This document shows, in pieces, positions 1-7,184 of a DNA stretch of 39,662 nucleotides. This DNA comes from DATEHQ01 sp035279525 (GTDB taxonomy: Bacteria > Chloroflexota > Dormibacteria > Dormibacterales > Dormibacteraceae). The DNA is taken from NCBI GenBank assembly GCA_035279525.1, contig DATEHQ010000047.1:1-39662 (forward strand). Reading direction: 5' to 3'. The translations under genes and the position numbers were made by a program. Below the pieces are notes generated by a model. The model was given only the letters and a program-made list of their open reading frames with translations. It did no database searches and was not told the origin of the DNA. Positions within the stretch are counted from its first letter, which is position 1. Every line of letters begins with the position of its first letter.

Positions 1-1600
1 CGAGCGCCTCGGCCACAACCGAGAGCATGCGCAGACCGAGCATGTCCATCTTGATCAGACCCAGCTCCTCGACGTCGTCTTTGTTGAACTGCACCACCAT
101 GCGGCCCGGCATGCTGGCGCGCTCGACCGGCACGATGTCGATCAGAGGCTCGCCGGTGACCAGCATGCCGCCGACATGGATCGATAGGTGCCGCGGGAAA
201 TCGAGGATCTGGGTGGCGAGGTCGAACAATTGCTGCCAGGGCTTGGCAGCATTTTCGGTCGGATATCCGGCGGCCTGCGCGATCGTCTCGGGGCTTTCGG
301 GATGCCAGGCGGAGGCCGACTTCGCAAGGTGATCGATCGTCTCCTCCTTGAAGCCCAGCGCTTTTCCCACTTCGCGAATCGCCGACCGCTGGCGGTAGGT
401 GACGACGTTGCAGACCATCCCGGTGCGCTCGGGCCCGTACTTGTCATAGATGTACTGGATCACCTGCTCGCGATGCGCGGTCGAAAAGTCGATGTCGATG
501 TCGGGCATGCTGGTCATCCCTTCGTGCAGGAATCGCTCGAAGAGCAGGTTGTGCTCGACGGGATCGACCCGTGTGATTCCAAGCACGTACGCAACGATCG
601 AATCCGCCGCCGACCCGCGCCCCTGGCCGGGCACGCCGTGCTCTCGCGCGAACCGCATGAGGTCCCAGTTGATGAGGAAGAACTCGGCGAGGCCCGTCTT
701 CTCGATCACCTCCAGCTCGCGCTGGAGCCGGCGGGTGACCTCGATCGTGATCGGCCGGTAGCGCTCGCGCACGCCTTCAAAGCACAGCTTGTAGAGGAAT
801 GAGAAAGGCGTCTCGCCGGCGGGGACGGGATATCCGGGAAACCGGACTTTGCGGAAGTCGAGCTCGACGTCGCACGCCTGGGCGATCTCCCACGGTGTCG
901 CCAGGGCCTCGGCGTGTGCCCTGAACAGCGGGCGCATCGCCTCGCCACCTTTGAGGTGATGCTCGGCGTTGGGGAAGAGATGCTCGCGCGCTTCGTCGAG
1001 CGTCGCGCGGTGCCTGATGGCGACCAGCACGTCGTGCAGGCGCCGCCGCTCAGGCACGTGGTAGTGGACCTCGTTGGTGGCCACGACACGGGACCCGCAG
1101 CGCCGCGCCATCGCCGCGCGACCCTCCATCAGCCACGGGTCTTCCGGCTGGAGGTGGTGGTGGAGCTCGCAGAAGACGTTCTCTCGGCCCAGCGCTTCCA
1201 GCATCTCGCCGAGCCGCGATTCGCTGTTCGTGGCGCTGAGATAGAAGAGGTCGCCGCGATGCTCGGCCACCTTCGCGAGCGGTGCGCGGGCTTCGCCTTT
1301 CGGCTGGTCGAGATGGGCGAAGGTCAACAGCCGGCAGAGGTTCGAGTAGCCGTTCAGGTTCCTGGCGATGAGGACGAGCTCCTCGCCGTCGACCTCCAGC
1401 GTGCTGCCGATGATCGGCTTGACGCCGAGCTTGCGGCAGGCCTGGAGGAAGCGCACGGCGCCGTAGACGCCGCCGCGGTCCGTGATGGCGATGGCCGGCA
1501 TCTCCAGCTCCGCCGCCCGCACGGCTAGCTCGCCTGGATGCGAGCCGCCGTCCAGGAACGAGAAGTTTGAGTGGCAGTGCAGCTCGACGTACGGCGTCAC
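1..1600 (-). CDS. dnaE2: Error-prone DNA polymerase III alpha subunit, DnaE2/ImuC type (partial, 3' end beyond left edge)
   Basis: C-family DNA polymerase, the catalytic component of the SOS mutasome that copies past lesions. About 533 codons are present, roughly half of a usual 1050-1100 residue DnaE2; the gene leaves the window at base 1. The N-terminal PHP domain opens with ELHCHSNFSFLDGG (residues 6-19), and the palm carries PDIDIDF near residue 365, the two-aspartate metal site. The GTG at 1598-1600 is the only usable start: an in-frame TGA (1637-1639, the stop of the upstream gene) lies 12 codons before it, with no other ATG/GTG/TTG between. It is fourth in the imuA-imuB-DUF6504-dnaE2 operon, so LexA control from the promoter near 3880 is expected. 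The DnaE2 rather than DnaE1 assignment rests mainly on this gene order. Confidence 0.93.
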   Translation of the reverse strand, partial: MTPYVELHCHSNFSFLDGGSHPGELAVRAAELEMPAIAITDRGGVYGAVRFLQACRKLGVKPIIGSTLEVDGEELVLIARNLNGYSNLCRLLTFAHLDQPKGEARAPLAKVAEHRGDLFYLSATNSESRLGEMLEALGRENVFCELHHHLQPEDPWLMEGRAAMARRCGSRVVATNEVHYHVPERRRLHDVLVAIRHRATLDEAREHLFPNAEHHLKGGEAMRPLFRAHAEALATPWEIAQACDVELDFRKVRFPGYPVPAGETPFSFLYKLCFEGVRERYRPITIEVTRRLQRELEVIEKTGLAEFFLINWDLMRFAREHGVPGQGRGSAADSIVAYVLGITRVDPVEHNLLFERFLHEGMTSMPDIDIDFSTAHREQVIQYIYDKYGPERTGMVCNVVTYRQRSAIREVGKALGFKEETIDHLAKSASAWHPESPETIAQAAGYPTENAAKPWQQLFDLATQILDFPRHLSIHVGGMLVTGEPLIDIVPVERASMPGRMVVQFNKDDVEELGLIKMDMLGLRMLSVVAEAL

Positions 1601-1636
1601 CGTTCCGTCGAGCCGGCCGTTTCCGCCGCTCGCCGT

Positions 1637-1885
1637 TCAGTCATAGACGCGTTCCACGAACCACTGGTCGCGCCGCAAGTCGTGATAGAGATCGCAAAGG
1701 AGGTTGTTGTTCAGCAGCGCCTTCCAGTACTCGCGGACGACCGGGTCGTTCCACCACTTGGTCTCGACCTTCCACCGCGTGATGGGGTCGAGCGACCCGC
1801 TCAACGCACCTGACATGAAGGTCGGTGTGCCGTCGGTGGCAAGCGTGACCTCGACCCGGGCGGGCGACGAAAAAAGGCGCGTCAC
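1637..1885 (-). CDS. DUF6504-like small protein of the imuB-dnaE2 cassette
   Basis: 82-residue protein between imuB and dnaE2. It overlaps the 3' end of imuB by 4 bases, indicating translational coupling, and its TGA stop lies in the same frame as dnaE2, 12 codons before the dnaE2 start. The aromatic-rich core (WKVETKWW, then YHDLRRDQWFVERVYD at the C-terminus) resembles, from memory, the small DUF6504 proteins that accompany actinobacterial imuB-dnaE2 loci. No catalytic motif is visible and its biochemical role is not established. Co-transcription with the mutasome suggests an accessory or structural role in translesion synthesis; that part is inference. Confidence 0.8.
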   Translation of the reverse strand: MTRLFSSPARVEVTLATDGTPTFMSGALSGSLDPITRWKVETKWWNDPVVREYWKALLNNNLLCDLYHDLRRDQWFVERVYD

Positions 1886-3030
1886 GAGACCGAGGTGAAA
1901 CGTTCGGAGGGGATGGGGGAGGAGACGAATGCGGGGCGAGGCTTGCTCACGACGCTGTCACCGAACCGTTCCTGGATTCTCTCCAGCGCCGCGGTGACCT
2001 CGTCCGCGTTCCCGTCTCCGCCCGCCCACAGCCTCAGCTGGCGCCTGCCCGCGCCTTCGAGCACGGGCAGCTCGATCCACAGCTCGACGATCGGCGCGTG
2101 CGGCTGCCATTCCTTGATCCACGCGCCGACGAGGCCGAACAGCTCGGCGGTGCTGCTCAGCGGATGGCGCACGATGGATTCGCGCCGCTCCGGCTCCGAC
2201 GACTCGAAAAGCAAAAGCACCCGCACGTGCTTGGCGCCCGCGCCTCTGAGCCCGAGCTCATCGGCCAGATCGCCACAAAGCGCTCGCGCAACGAAGAGGA
2301 GCGCCTCACGATCCTCGACGGGTTCGCCGAACTGGCGGTGCGCGCTGGTGAACATCGGCGGCTGCCAGGGCCGGATTGGAAACGGATCCTGTCCTCGCGC
2401 CAGCTGAACCGCATGTCGACCATCGCGACCCAGCTGGCTTTCCAGCTCTCGCGGCCCGATCGCCGCGACAGCACCAAGGGTGCGGAGCCCGAGAAGGTGC
2501 AGCCTCTCCTGCTGCTCCGCGTCGAGAGGAAGCTCGCGGTAGGAGAGCGGTGCCATGAATGCTCGAGCGTCCTCCACTCTCAACAGCCGGCCTGGCCTGG
2601 CCCGCGCCGCGGCGAGGCGGGCGCAGAAAGGGCCGGGCGCGAGACCGAGCTGCGGTTCGCGACCGGCGGCCCTGCGCAATCTCCTGCGGGCCTCGCGGAT
2701 CGACTCCCCGGCGCGCACGACCCCGTCGAGGTCGAGCCACGCCACGCCTTCATCGCGGACCTCGATCACCGGGGCGAGGTCGTAGAGCGCGGTCGAGATC
2801 AGCTCGCGGATGCGATCGACCGCTTCTTCGTCGGGCAGCACGAAGACGGCCTGAGGGCACAGGTGCTCCGCCTGGCGCAGAGCCATCCCCGGCGTCACTC
2901 CGAATGCCAGCGCCTCTTCCGACGCGGCCACCACCTCCTCCTCCCATCGGCCGATGATCACCGGCCGGCCGTAGAGGTCGGGCCTCCGCGCCAGCTCGAG
3001 GTGACCGACTAGAGCGCAGCAGACCGGCAC
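1882..3030 (-). CDS. imuB: ImuB-like inactive Y-family DNA polymerase homologue
   Basis: 382 residues, related to DinB/UmuC Y-family polymerases but lacking their active site. The N-terminal metal-binding segment (DMDAFFASVE in active enzymes) reads CALVGHLE, and the SxDE catalytic motif aligns with DEGV just before AWLDLDG (about residues 90-105). Both catalytic carboxylate sites are therefore gone, as known for ImuB, which acts as an adaptor linking the mutasome to the sliding clamp. A clamp-binding-like motif RQLRLW is visible at residues 330-335, matching the QLPLW-type motif of ImuB. The gene overlaps imuA by 22 bases upstream and the DUF6504 gene by 4 downstream, so the cassette is tightly coupled. 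SOS-regulated through the promoter upstream of imuA. Confidence 0.9.
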   Translation of the reverse strand: MPVCCALVGHLELARRPDLYGRPVIIGRWEEEVVAASEEALAFGVTPGMALRQAEHLCPQAVFVLPDEEAVDRIRELISTALYDLAPVIEVRDEGVAWLDLDGVVRAGESIREARRRLRRAAGREPQLGLAPGPFCARLAAARARPGRLLRVEDARAFMAPLSYRELPLDAEQQERLHLLGLRTLGAVAAIGPRELESQLGRDGRHAVQLARGQDPFPIRPWQPPMFTSAHRQFGEPVEDREALLFVARALCGDLADELGLRGAGAKHVRVLLLFESSEPERRESIVRHPLSSTAELFGLVGAWIKEWQPHAPIVELWIELPVLEGAGRRQLRLWAGGDGNADEVTAALERIQERFGDSVVSKPRPAFVSSPIPSERFTSVS

Positions 3031-3812
3031 TCGAAAAGCTCCATCGCCTGCGCCGGGACCTCCGAGATAGACGCGGCGAAGTCGGTAAGGTTTCGGGCTC
3101 CGATCGGGTAGCGGACCTCCAGCTCGGTGGCTCCCAGTGGCGCCGCGACCCGGTTCTTAACACAGCGAACCGACATGCGCAGCCCGACCAGCTGTCCCCG
3201 TTCCCGGACCCAGCCCGTGCGCGCGAAGGCGAGGCTCAGGCTGGAGGCGTGGGCAAGCGCCCTGGCAGGTGCGTCCACCACCCCCACGACCACCGACCCT
3301 GAGCGGTTGGCTCCAGCCTCCAGTGGTCCCAGCCAGTGCTCAGGCGGCTCCCTCATTAAAAGGATGAAACCGGCCCCCGCCCTGGCCAGGGCCGCCGCCG
3401 CCTCGCCCGCGACATCAGGAGCCGGCGCGCCGACAACGGTCAGCGCGCTCAGCTCGGGGTAGGAGAGAAGCAACGTCCAGGGGTCGAAACCCCCCACCAA
3501 CCCGGGGCCATCGGCTTGAGTTCCCGCCGACCCCTTCTGGAGGCCGCCGTCGTCGATCACGACCGCGTGCGCGAACTCGTGGGTGGCTCTGGCGAGCAGG
3601 GAGAGGGCGAGGGAGAGCTTGCCCGAGGTTCCGCTGCCTGTGAACAGGCTCAGCCGGCCGCGCGGCAACCCGCCGATCCCGGTCAGCGCGTCGATCGGGG
3701 TCCGGCTCGGCCAGGCTTGTGGGGGCGGCAGCTCGGCCGCCCTCGTCAGCGCGTGGCTGCCGAAGCGGACCCGAATCGAGTCGATGGCGGATTCAAGAGC
3801 AAGTTCCTGCAT
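3009..3812 (-). CDS. imuA: ImuA-like RecA-fold protein
   Basis: 267-residue RecA-fold protein, first gene of the mutasome operon. A Walker A-like loop GSGTSGKLS is at residues 59-67, preceded by a RecA-like segment (DALTGIGGLPRGRLSLFTG), and the Walker B-like strand HAVVIDDGG lies near residue 82. The first Thr/Ser after the P-loop Lys is replaced by Leu, so ATP hydrolysis may be weak or absent. In characterised systems ImuA-type proteins connect RecA and ImuB during SOS mutagenesis. Start ATG at 3810-3812; no strong Shine-Dalgarno is seen. The upstream region 3860-3895 carries a promoter with a LexA box. Sequence diverges strongly in this family, so the ImuA name relies on P-loop plus context. 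Confidence 0.82.
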   Translation of the reverse strand: MQELALESAIDSIRVRFGSHALTRAAELPPPQAWPSRTPIDALTGIGGLPRGRLSLFTGSGTSGKLSLALSLLARATHEFAHAVVIDDGGLQKGSAGTQADGPGLVGGFDPWTLLLSYPELSALTVVGAPAPDVAGEAAAALARAGAGFILLMREPPEHWLGPLEAGANRSGSVVVGVVDAPARALAHASSLSLAFARTGWVRERGQLVGLRMSVRCVKNRVAAPLGATELEVRYPIGARNLTDFAASISEVPAQAMELFECRSAAL

Positions 3813-3866
3813 CTTTCATTGGTCGCCTCGCGAGAGAAGACGCAGGAGGGTGTGGAGGCATAACCG

Positions 3867-3895
3867 AAGATACCGAACGAATGTTCGAGAGTCAA
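3867..3895 (-). promoter_or_regulatory. SOS promoter of the imuA operon: -35/-10 with embedded LexA box
   Basis: On the minus strand TTGACT (3890-3895) and TATCTT (3867-3872) are spaced by exactly 17 bases, matching a sigma70-type promoter at 5/6 and 4/6 positions. The spacer contains the perfect inverted repeat CGAAC-GAAT-GTTCG (3874-3887), which fits the CGAAC-N4-GTTCG LexA/DinR consensus of Actinobacteria and Firmicutes. LexA bound here would cover both core elements. Predicted transcription start is about 3860, some 48 bases before the imuA ATG. Confidence 0.9.
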
Positions 3896-3958
3896 GGGGT
3901 TTGCCTCCCCTCGCGACCTCACGCGGTCGCCGGAGGGAGGTACCTATCCTCCTTCTAT

Positions 3959-4984
3959 ATGTCGAGGGTCGTCGTGATCGGTGGAGGCGTGATCGGCTGC
4001 GCCATCGCCGAGCGACTTTCCCTCGAGCGCCACCAGGTCACGCTGCTCGAGCGTGACCAGCTCGGCTCCCGCGCGTCAGGCGCCGCCGCGGGCGAGCTGA
4101 GCCCGACGCCGACTTCCCATGCTTCGCCCGCACTCGCGGGAGAGGGAGAGCGGAGCCTGGCCATGTTCCCCGAGCTGGTCGCGCGGATCGAGCGAGACGG
4201 CGCGATGAATGTCGAGTACCGGATCCAGCAGGGCCTGCAGCCCGCCTTCAACGAGGAAGAAGCCGACACGCTTCGCGGCCGCCACGGTCACTGGCTGGAC
4301 GGGGCCGCATGCCGCGAGGCGGAGCCTTCTCTCAGCCGCGATGTCGTGGGAGCGAATCTCATCGAGCACGCGCACCTCACCCCGCCACGTTTCGTCCACG
4401 CGCTCGCGCGCGCCGCGGCGGCCCATGGCGCGGACATCGAGGAGGGCACTCCCGCGATCGGGTTCGACGTCAGCGGCGGTGAGGTCCACCGGGTCGTCAC
4501 GGCTTCCGGCACGCGCGAGACCGACTGGGCGGTGATCGCCGCCGGGCCGTGGACGAGGGAGGTCGCGTCGACCGCCGGCCTCGACGTCGACGTGAGGCCG
4601 CAGCGCGGGCAGCTCGCGGCGCTCGACCCTGGCGCGGTTCCGTTGCGGCGGAGCATCTTCTGGTCGAGCGGCTATCTCGTCCCGAAAGCCGACGGCACCA
4701 TAATCGCGGGCGGGACGGAGGAGGACTCGGGCTTCGACGACCGCCCGACTGTGGCCGGTATCGCGAGCCTGCTCGCCTTCGCCTGCCGGCTCGTGCCGGA
4801 CCTCGCCGCGGCGACCCTGCTGCGCACATGGGCCGGGTTGCGTCCGCTCACGCCCGGCGCGGAGCCCATCGTCGGCGCGATCGGCGTCCCCAACCTGGTC
4901 ATCGCGACGGGTCATCATCGAAAAGGGATCCTGCTTGCGCCGCTCGCAGCGACGCAGGTCGCCGCCATCATCGCGAAGGGCTGA
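3959..4984 (+). CDS. thiO: FAD-dependent glycine oxidase/D-amino-acid oxidase family protein (ThiO-like)
   Basis: 341 residues with the DAO fold. The N-terminal dinucleotide loop VVVIGGGVIGCAIAE (residues 4-18) binds FAD; the substrate half includes TDWAVIAAGPW, and the C-terminal FAD-closing segment is TWAGLRPLTPGAEPIVG followed by ATGHHRKGILLAP, the typical ThiO ending. ThiO oxidises glycine to iminoglycine for thiazole synthesis, but no thiS, thiG or thiamine riboswitch is nearby, so another amine or D-amino acid could be the substrate. The reading frame is open upstream to 3719, but ATG 3959 places the FAD loop at the N-terminus as usual. GGAGG and CCTCC (3936-3952) just upstream form an inverted repeat around the potential ribosome-binding site. 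The gene is divergent from imuA and may be read from the other side of the SOS control region. Confidence 0.82.
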   Translation: MSRVVVIGGGVIGCAIAERLSLERHQVTLLERDQLGSRASGAAAGELSPTPTSHASPALAGEGERSLAMFPELVARIERDGAMNVEYRIQQGLQPAFNEEEADTLRGRHGHWLDGAACREAEPSLSRDVVGANLIEHAHLTPPRFVHALARAAAAHGADIEEGTPAIGFDVSGGEVHRVVTASGTRETDWAVIAAGPWTREVASTAGLDVDVRPQRGQLAALDPGAVPLRRSIFWSSGYLVPKADGTIIAGGTEEDSGFDDRPTVAGIASLLAFACRLVPDLAAATLLRTWAGLRPLTPGAEPIVGAIGVPNLVIATGHHRKGILLAPLAATQVAAIIAKG

Positions 4985-5018
4985 AAAAAATTTTGCCGGG
5001 GCTCCACAGAACCCCGGC
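4984..5018 (-). terminator. Rho-independent terminator of the Lys/Ala-rich microprotein gene
   Basis: GCCGGGG (4995-5001) and CCCCGGC (5012-5018) form a perfect 7-bp stem with a 10-base loop. Read on the minus strand the hairpin is followed by AAAA and then seven T (4984-4990), giving a usable U-tract for the gene ending at 5054. On the plus strand no T-run follows, so it serves thiO poorly. Confidence 0.75.
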
Positions 5019-5053
5019 CTGACGAATCTACGAATCGATTGAAGAGAAGTGAC

Positions 5054-5128
5054 TTACTTCTTCTTCGAGGACTTCTTGGCTGCCTTCTTGGCGGCCGGCT
5101 TCTTCGCGGCCTTCTTCTTCGCTGCCAT
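5054..5128 (-). CDS. Lys/Ala-rich 24-residue basic microprotein
   Basis: Very short gene: ATG at 5126-5128, TAA at 5054-5056, encoding 24 residues made only of Met, Ala, Lys, Pro and Ser, with 13 lysines in an AAKK-repeat pattern (MAAKKKAAKKPAAKK, then AAKKSSKKK). The translation signal is excellent: AGGAGGTAACC ends 2 bases before the ATG on the minus strand. A terminator follows at 4984-5018. The composition resembles the basic tails of histone H1-like or HU-type bacterial nucleoid proteins, so nucleic-acid or polyanion binding is a reasonable inference; no fold is expected. Alternative: a leader or decoy peptide. The independent signals at both ends argue against a chance ORF. Confidence 0.72.
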   Translation of the reverse strand: MAAKKKAAKKPAAKKAAKKSSKKK

Positions 5129-5464
5129 GTGGTTACCTCCTTCTCCCAGTGATATGGACCCGAGGTTCCATTGACCTCATGGGTTCGTCGCGGCGCCTCA
5201 ATGACAAGGACTCCCCGACGTTGGCGGTTGTACGAAATGACTCGCTCACTCGCGTCGGGTCCGTCGCCTCTGTGGTGGCAACCGCGAGCAGCAACGCCAT
5301 ACAGGTTGTTGTGATACTCGAATCAACCTCTCCCCGTCAATGGTTCGTCGCAATTTTTTTTGCGACGGCCCCCGCGCTTTTTTCCACAGCGACCCTTTGA
5401 TGACGCCGGCGGACGGCGCATCGACGACCGATGAACGTCTCGCAAGGCTGCGACCATAGACGTC
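5129..5464. other. Intergenic region with a poly-T-loop hairpin, no convincing gene
   Basis: 336 bases without a credible gene; an open frame at 5149-5400 has no Shine-Dalgarno or family resemblance. It must hold the promoters for the leftward microprotein gene and the rightward hydrolase operon, but no good -35/-10 pair was found. The main structure is the palindrome at 5346-5367. A single TTTTCCACA (from about 5391, one mismatch from a DnaA box) stands alone and is not evidence of an origin. Confidence 0.6.
5346..5367. repeat. Perfect inverted repeat with a T6 loop
   Basis: CGTCGCAA (5346-5353) and TTGCGACG (5360-5367) are perfect 8-base arms around six T. As RNA it is a stable hairpin with a U-only loop on the plus strand or an A-only loop on the minus strand. 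The T-run lies in the loop rather than after the stem, so this is not a standard terminator. It could be an operator or an RNA-binding-protein site. Confidence 0.55.
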
Positions 5465-5968
5465 ATGCGTGTGGTCCTCGGACATGGAGCGTCGGGCAAC
5501 GCGGCCTCGATGAAGCCGTACGTCGACGGTCTCAAGAAGCGAGGGATCGATGCCATCGCTGTCGATCTGCCTCGCGGCGGTGCGGAGAAAGCGGTGCCGG
5601 TCTTCATCAAAACGTCGGGACGTGGTCACCAGGTCGTCGGAGGCGGCCAATCCTTTGGTGGAAGGGTCGCGAGCATGGCGGCGGTCGAGGCGGACTTCGG
5701 CGGCCTCGTCCTTTTCTCGTATCCACTGCACCGTCCGGGCTTCACGGATCAGCTGCGCATCGCGCACCTGCCCTCGATCCGGTGCCCGACCCTCTTCTTG
5801 AGCGGTGATCGCGATCCATTCGCCAAGCTCGATCTCCTCAAGCGCTACACGAAGCTCGTTCCACGCTCGAAGCTCGAGATCTTCGAAGGCCAGGGCCACG
5901 GATTGCTCGACGTCCTCGACCAGGCGCTCGACGTCGCCGCCGAGTTCATCCGGACGGAGGTCAGATGA
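5465..5968 (+). CDS. Small alpha/beta hydrolase (KANL3/Tex30 or dienelactone hydrolase-like)
   Basis: 167-residue alpha/beta hydrolase, close to a minimal fold. The nucleophile elbow is GGGQSFGGR (Ser near residue 63), the acid is in LSGDRDPF, and the catalytic His is in GQGHGLLD near the C-terminus. The N-terminal VVLGHGASGN supplies the oxyanion-hole strand. Small hydrolases of this Tex30-like group are common in bacteria and their substrates are mostly unknown. The stop overlaps the start of the next hydrolase gene by 4 bases (ATGA), so the two are co-translated. Start ATG 5465 follows the 336-base intergenic region; no strong Shine-Dalgarno is visible. Confidence 0.85.
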   Translation: MRVVLGHGASGNAASMKPYVDGLKKRGIDAIAVDLPRGGAEKAVPVFIKTSGRGHQVVGGGQSFGGRVASMAAVEADFGGLVLFSYPLHRPGFTDQLRIAHLPSIRCPTLFLSGDRDPFAKLDLLKRYTKLVPRSKLEIFEGQGHGLLDVLDQALDVAAEFIRTEVR

Positions 5969-6825
5969 CGAGCCAGCACATGGTCCAGGCCAACGGGTTG
6001 AGGTTCCGCACCATGGTCGATGGGCCGGCGGACGGGGAGCTGTGCATCCTGCTCCATGGTTTTCCTGAGGGCGCGGAGTCCTGGACGAAGCAGGTCGACG
6101 CGCTCGCCAAGGCGGGTGCCCTTGCGGTTGCGCCCGACCTGCGTGGTTACGGTCTCAGCGATGCGCCGGAGGGCGTCGAGCAGTATTCGATCGATCACCT
6201 GGTCGAGGACGTCAGGGGAATCGTCACGGCCTTCGGCCGCGAGCAGGCCCATGTGGCGGGGCATGACTGGGGTGGGCTCATCGCGTGGTTCTTCGCCGGC
6301 CGGCACCCGGAGATGACGAAGTCGCTCACCGCGCTGTCCGTCGGCCACCCCGCGGCGCTCGCCGAGGCGGCGCGCACCGACGACGACCAGCGCGCGCGCT
6401 CGCGCTACATCGCCCTGTTCCTCGAAGAGGGCAAGGCGGAGCAGGTCCTGTCGGAGGAGAACTATCGGAGGGCGCGAGCCATGTTCGGGATGGGGCCCGA
6501 GCCGCAGGCTGTGCCGCTCGGCATGGTCGATCACTTCGTGCGGTCGCTTTCGCGACCCGGGCGGCTCACGGCCGCGCTGAATCTCTACCGGGCCAACCTC
6601 TCGCGTCCCGCGGCATGGGCTGCGCTGGCCGGAGAGTTGAGCGTGACCGCCCCGACCACGTTGGTGTGGGGTGACCGCGATCCTTATCTCGGGCGGCGGG
6701 GCACCGACGATACCTCGCGGTTCATGGGCGCGGGCTACAGGCTCGTGGTCCTCGAGGGGGCGGGCCACTGGCTCCAGTTCGAGCGGCCGGACGAGGTCAG
6801 CCGCGCGCTCACCGCGGTTCTCTGA
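5965..6825 (+). CDS. Alpha/beta hydrolase, epoxide hydrolase-like
   Basis: 286 residues. HGFPEGAESW (near residue 31) is the oxyanion-hole motif of epoxide hydrolases and haloalkane dehalogenases. The nucleophile elbow GHDWGG (near residue 97) carries Asp instead of Ser, which fits an ester-intermediate epoxide hydrolase or dehalogenase. The later acid is in VWGDRDPYL and the His in EGAGHWLQFE. The Asp nucleophile separates it from the Ser-type hydrolase encoded immediately upstream, with which it overlaps by 4 bases. Substrate cannot be told from sequence; lipid or xenobiotic epoxides are possible. Confidence 0.88.
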   Translation: MTSQHMVQANGLRFRTMVDGPADGELCILLHGFPEGAESWTKQVDALAKAGALAVAPDLRGYGLSDAPEGVEQYSIDHLVEDVRGIVTAFGREQAHVAGHDWGGLIAWFFAGRHPEMTKSLTALSVGHPAALAEAARTDDDQRARSRYIALFLEEGKAEQVLSEENYRRARAMFGMGPEPQAVPLGMVDHFVRSLSRPGRLTAALNLYRANLSRPAAWAALAGELSVTAPTTLVWGDRDPYLGRRGTDDTSRFMGAGYRLVVLEGAGHWLQFERPDEVSRALTAVL

Positions 6826-6837
6826 CCTCGCTGCGAT

Positions 6838-7140
6838 TTGAGTAAGCTTCTAGCGGTGCTCAACCGGTCCGACTCGGAGCGGCGTCAGGGCCTGCGCCGT
6901 CTCGACGACATTCTGGAAACGCTGGAGCAGCTCAACCTTCACGACAAGACAGAGCTGCCGGATCCGGTCGCTGAAGCGCTGGTCATGCTCGGCATTCAAT
7001 CTCCACACAGCATTCCCATCCCACAGCTCATCGAGCGCGTCTGGGCCATGCAGCAGCCTTACCTGATCACGATCGTCGTCGAACGCCGCCGCCGCCGCCG
7101 CCGCAAGGTGTCGACCGACCCCGTTCCAGAGTCGCGCTGA
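6838..7140 (+). CDS. Hypothetical small protein with an arginine-rich tail
   Basis: 100 residues, not recognised. The TTG start at 6838 gives the longest frame; GTG at 6856 is an alternative start at residue 7. The N-terminal half is a predicted charged amphipathic helix (RRQGLRRLDDILETLEQLNLH). The C-terminal part ends in a hydrophobic strand (PYLITIVVE) followed by seven consecutive Arg and a Lys from a CGC/CGN codon run. Its stop overlaps a possible CTG start of the following phosphatase gene (CTGA at 7137-7140), and it starts 12 bases after the hydrolase. The gene order suggests co-transcription; the basic tail suggests nucleic-acid or membrane binding, which is speculation. Confidence 0.55.
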   Translation: MSKLLAVLNRSDSERRQGLRRLDDILETLEQLNLHDKTELPDPVAEALVMLGIQSPHSIPIPQLIERVWAMQQPYLITIVVERRRRRRRKVSTDPVPESR

Positions 7141-7184
7141 ACCCGAGCGACTGGCTCGAGGTCTTCTCACGCATCGGCGCCGGT

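Noticed and set aside
3901..3958. Thiamine riboswitch before the ThiO-like gene
   Set aside because: No CTGAGA-type TPP box and too short a leader; only an inverted repeat around the ribosome-binding site is present.
5391..5399. TTTTCCACA as a DnaA box/origin signal
   Set aside because: A single imperfect site without dnaA, dnaN or an AT-rich unwinding region nearby.
5149..5400. 83-residue plus-strand frame in the 5.1-5.4 kb intergenic region
   Set aside because: No Shine-Dalgarno, poor composition, and it runs through the poly-T palindrome.
7083..7105. Trinucleotide repeat as a mobile or CRISPR-like element
   Set aside because: It is an in-frame Arg codon run within the 6838-7140 gene, too short and too simple for anything else.
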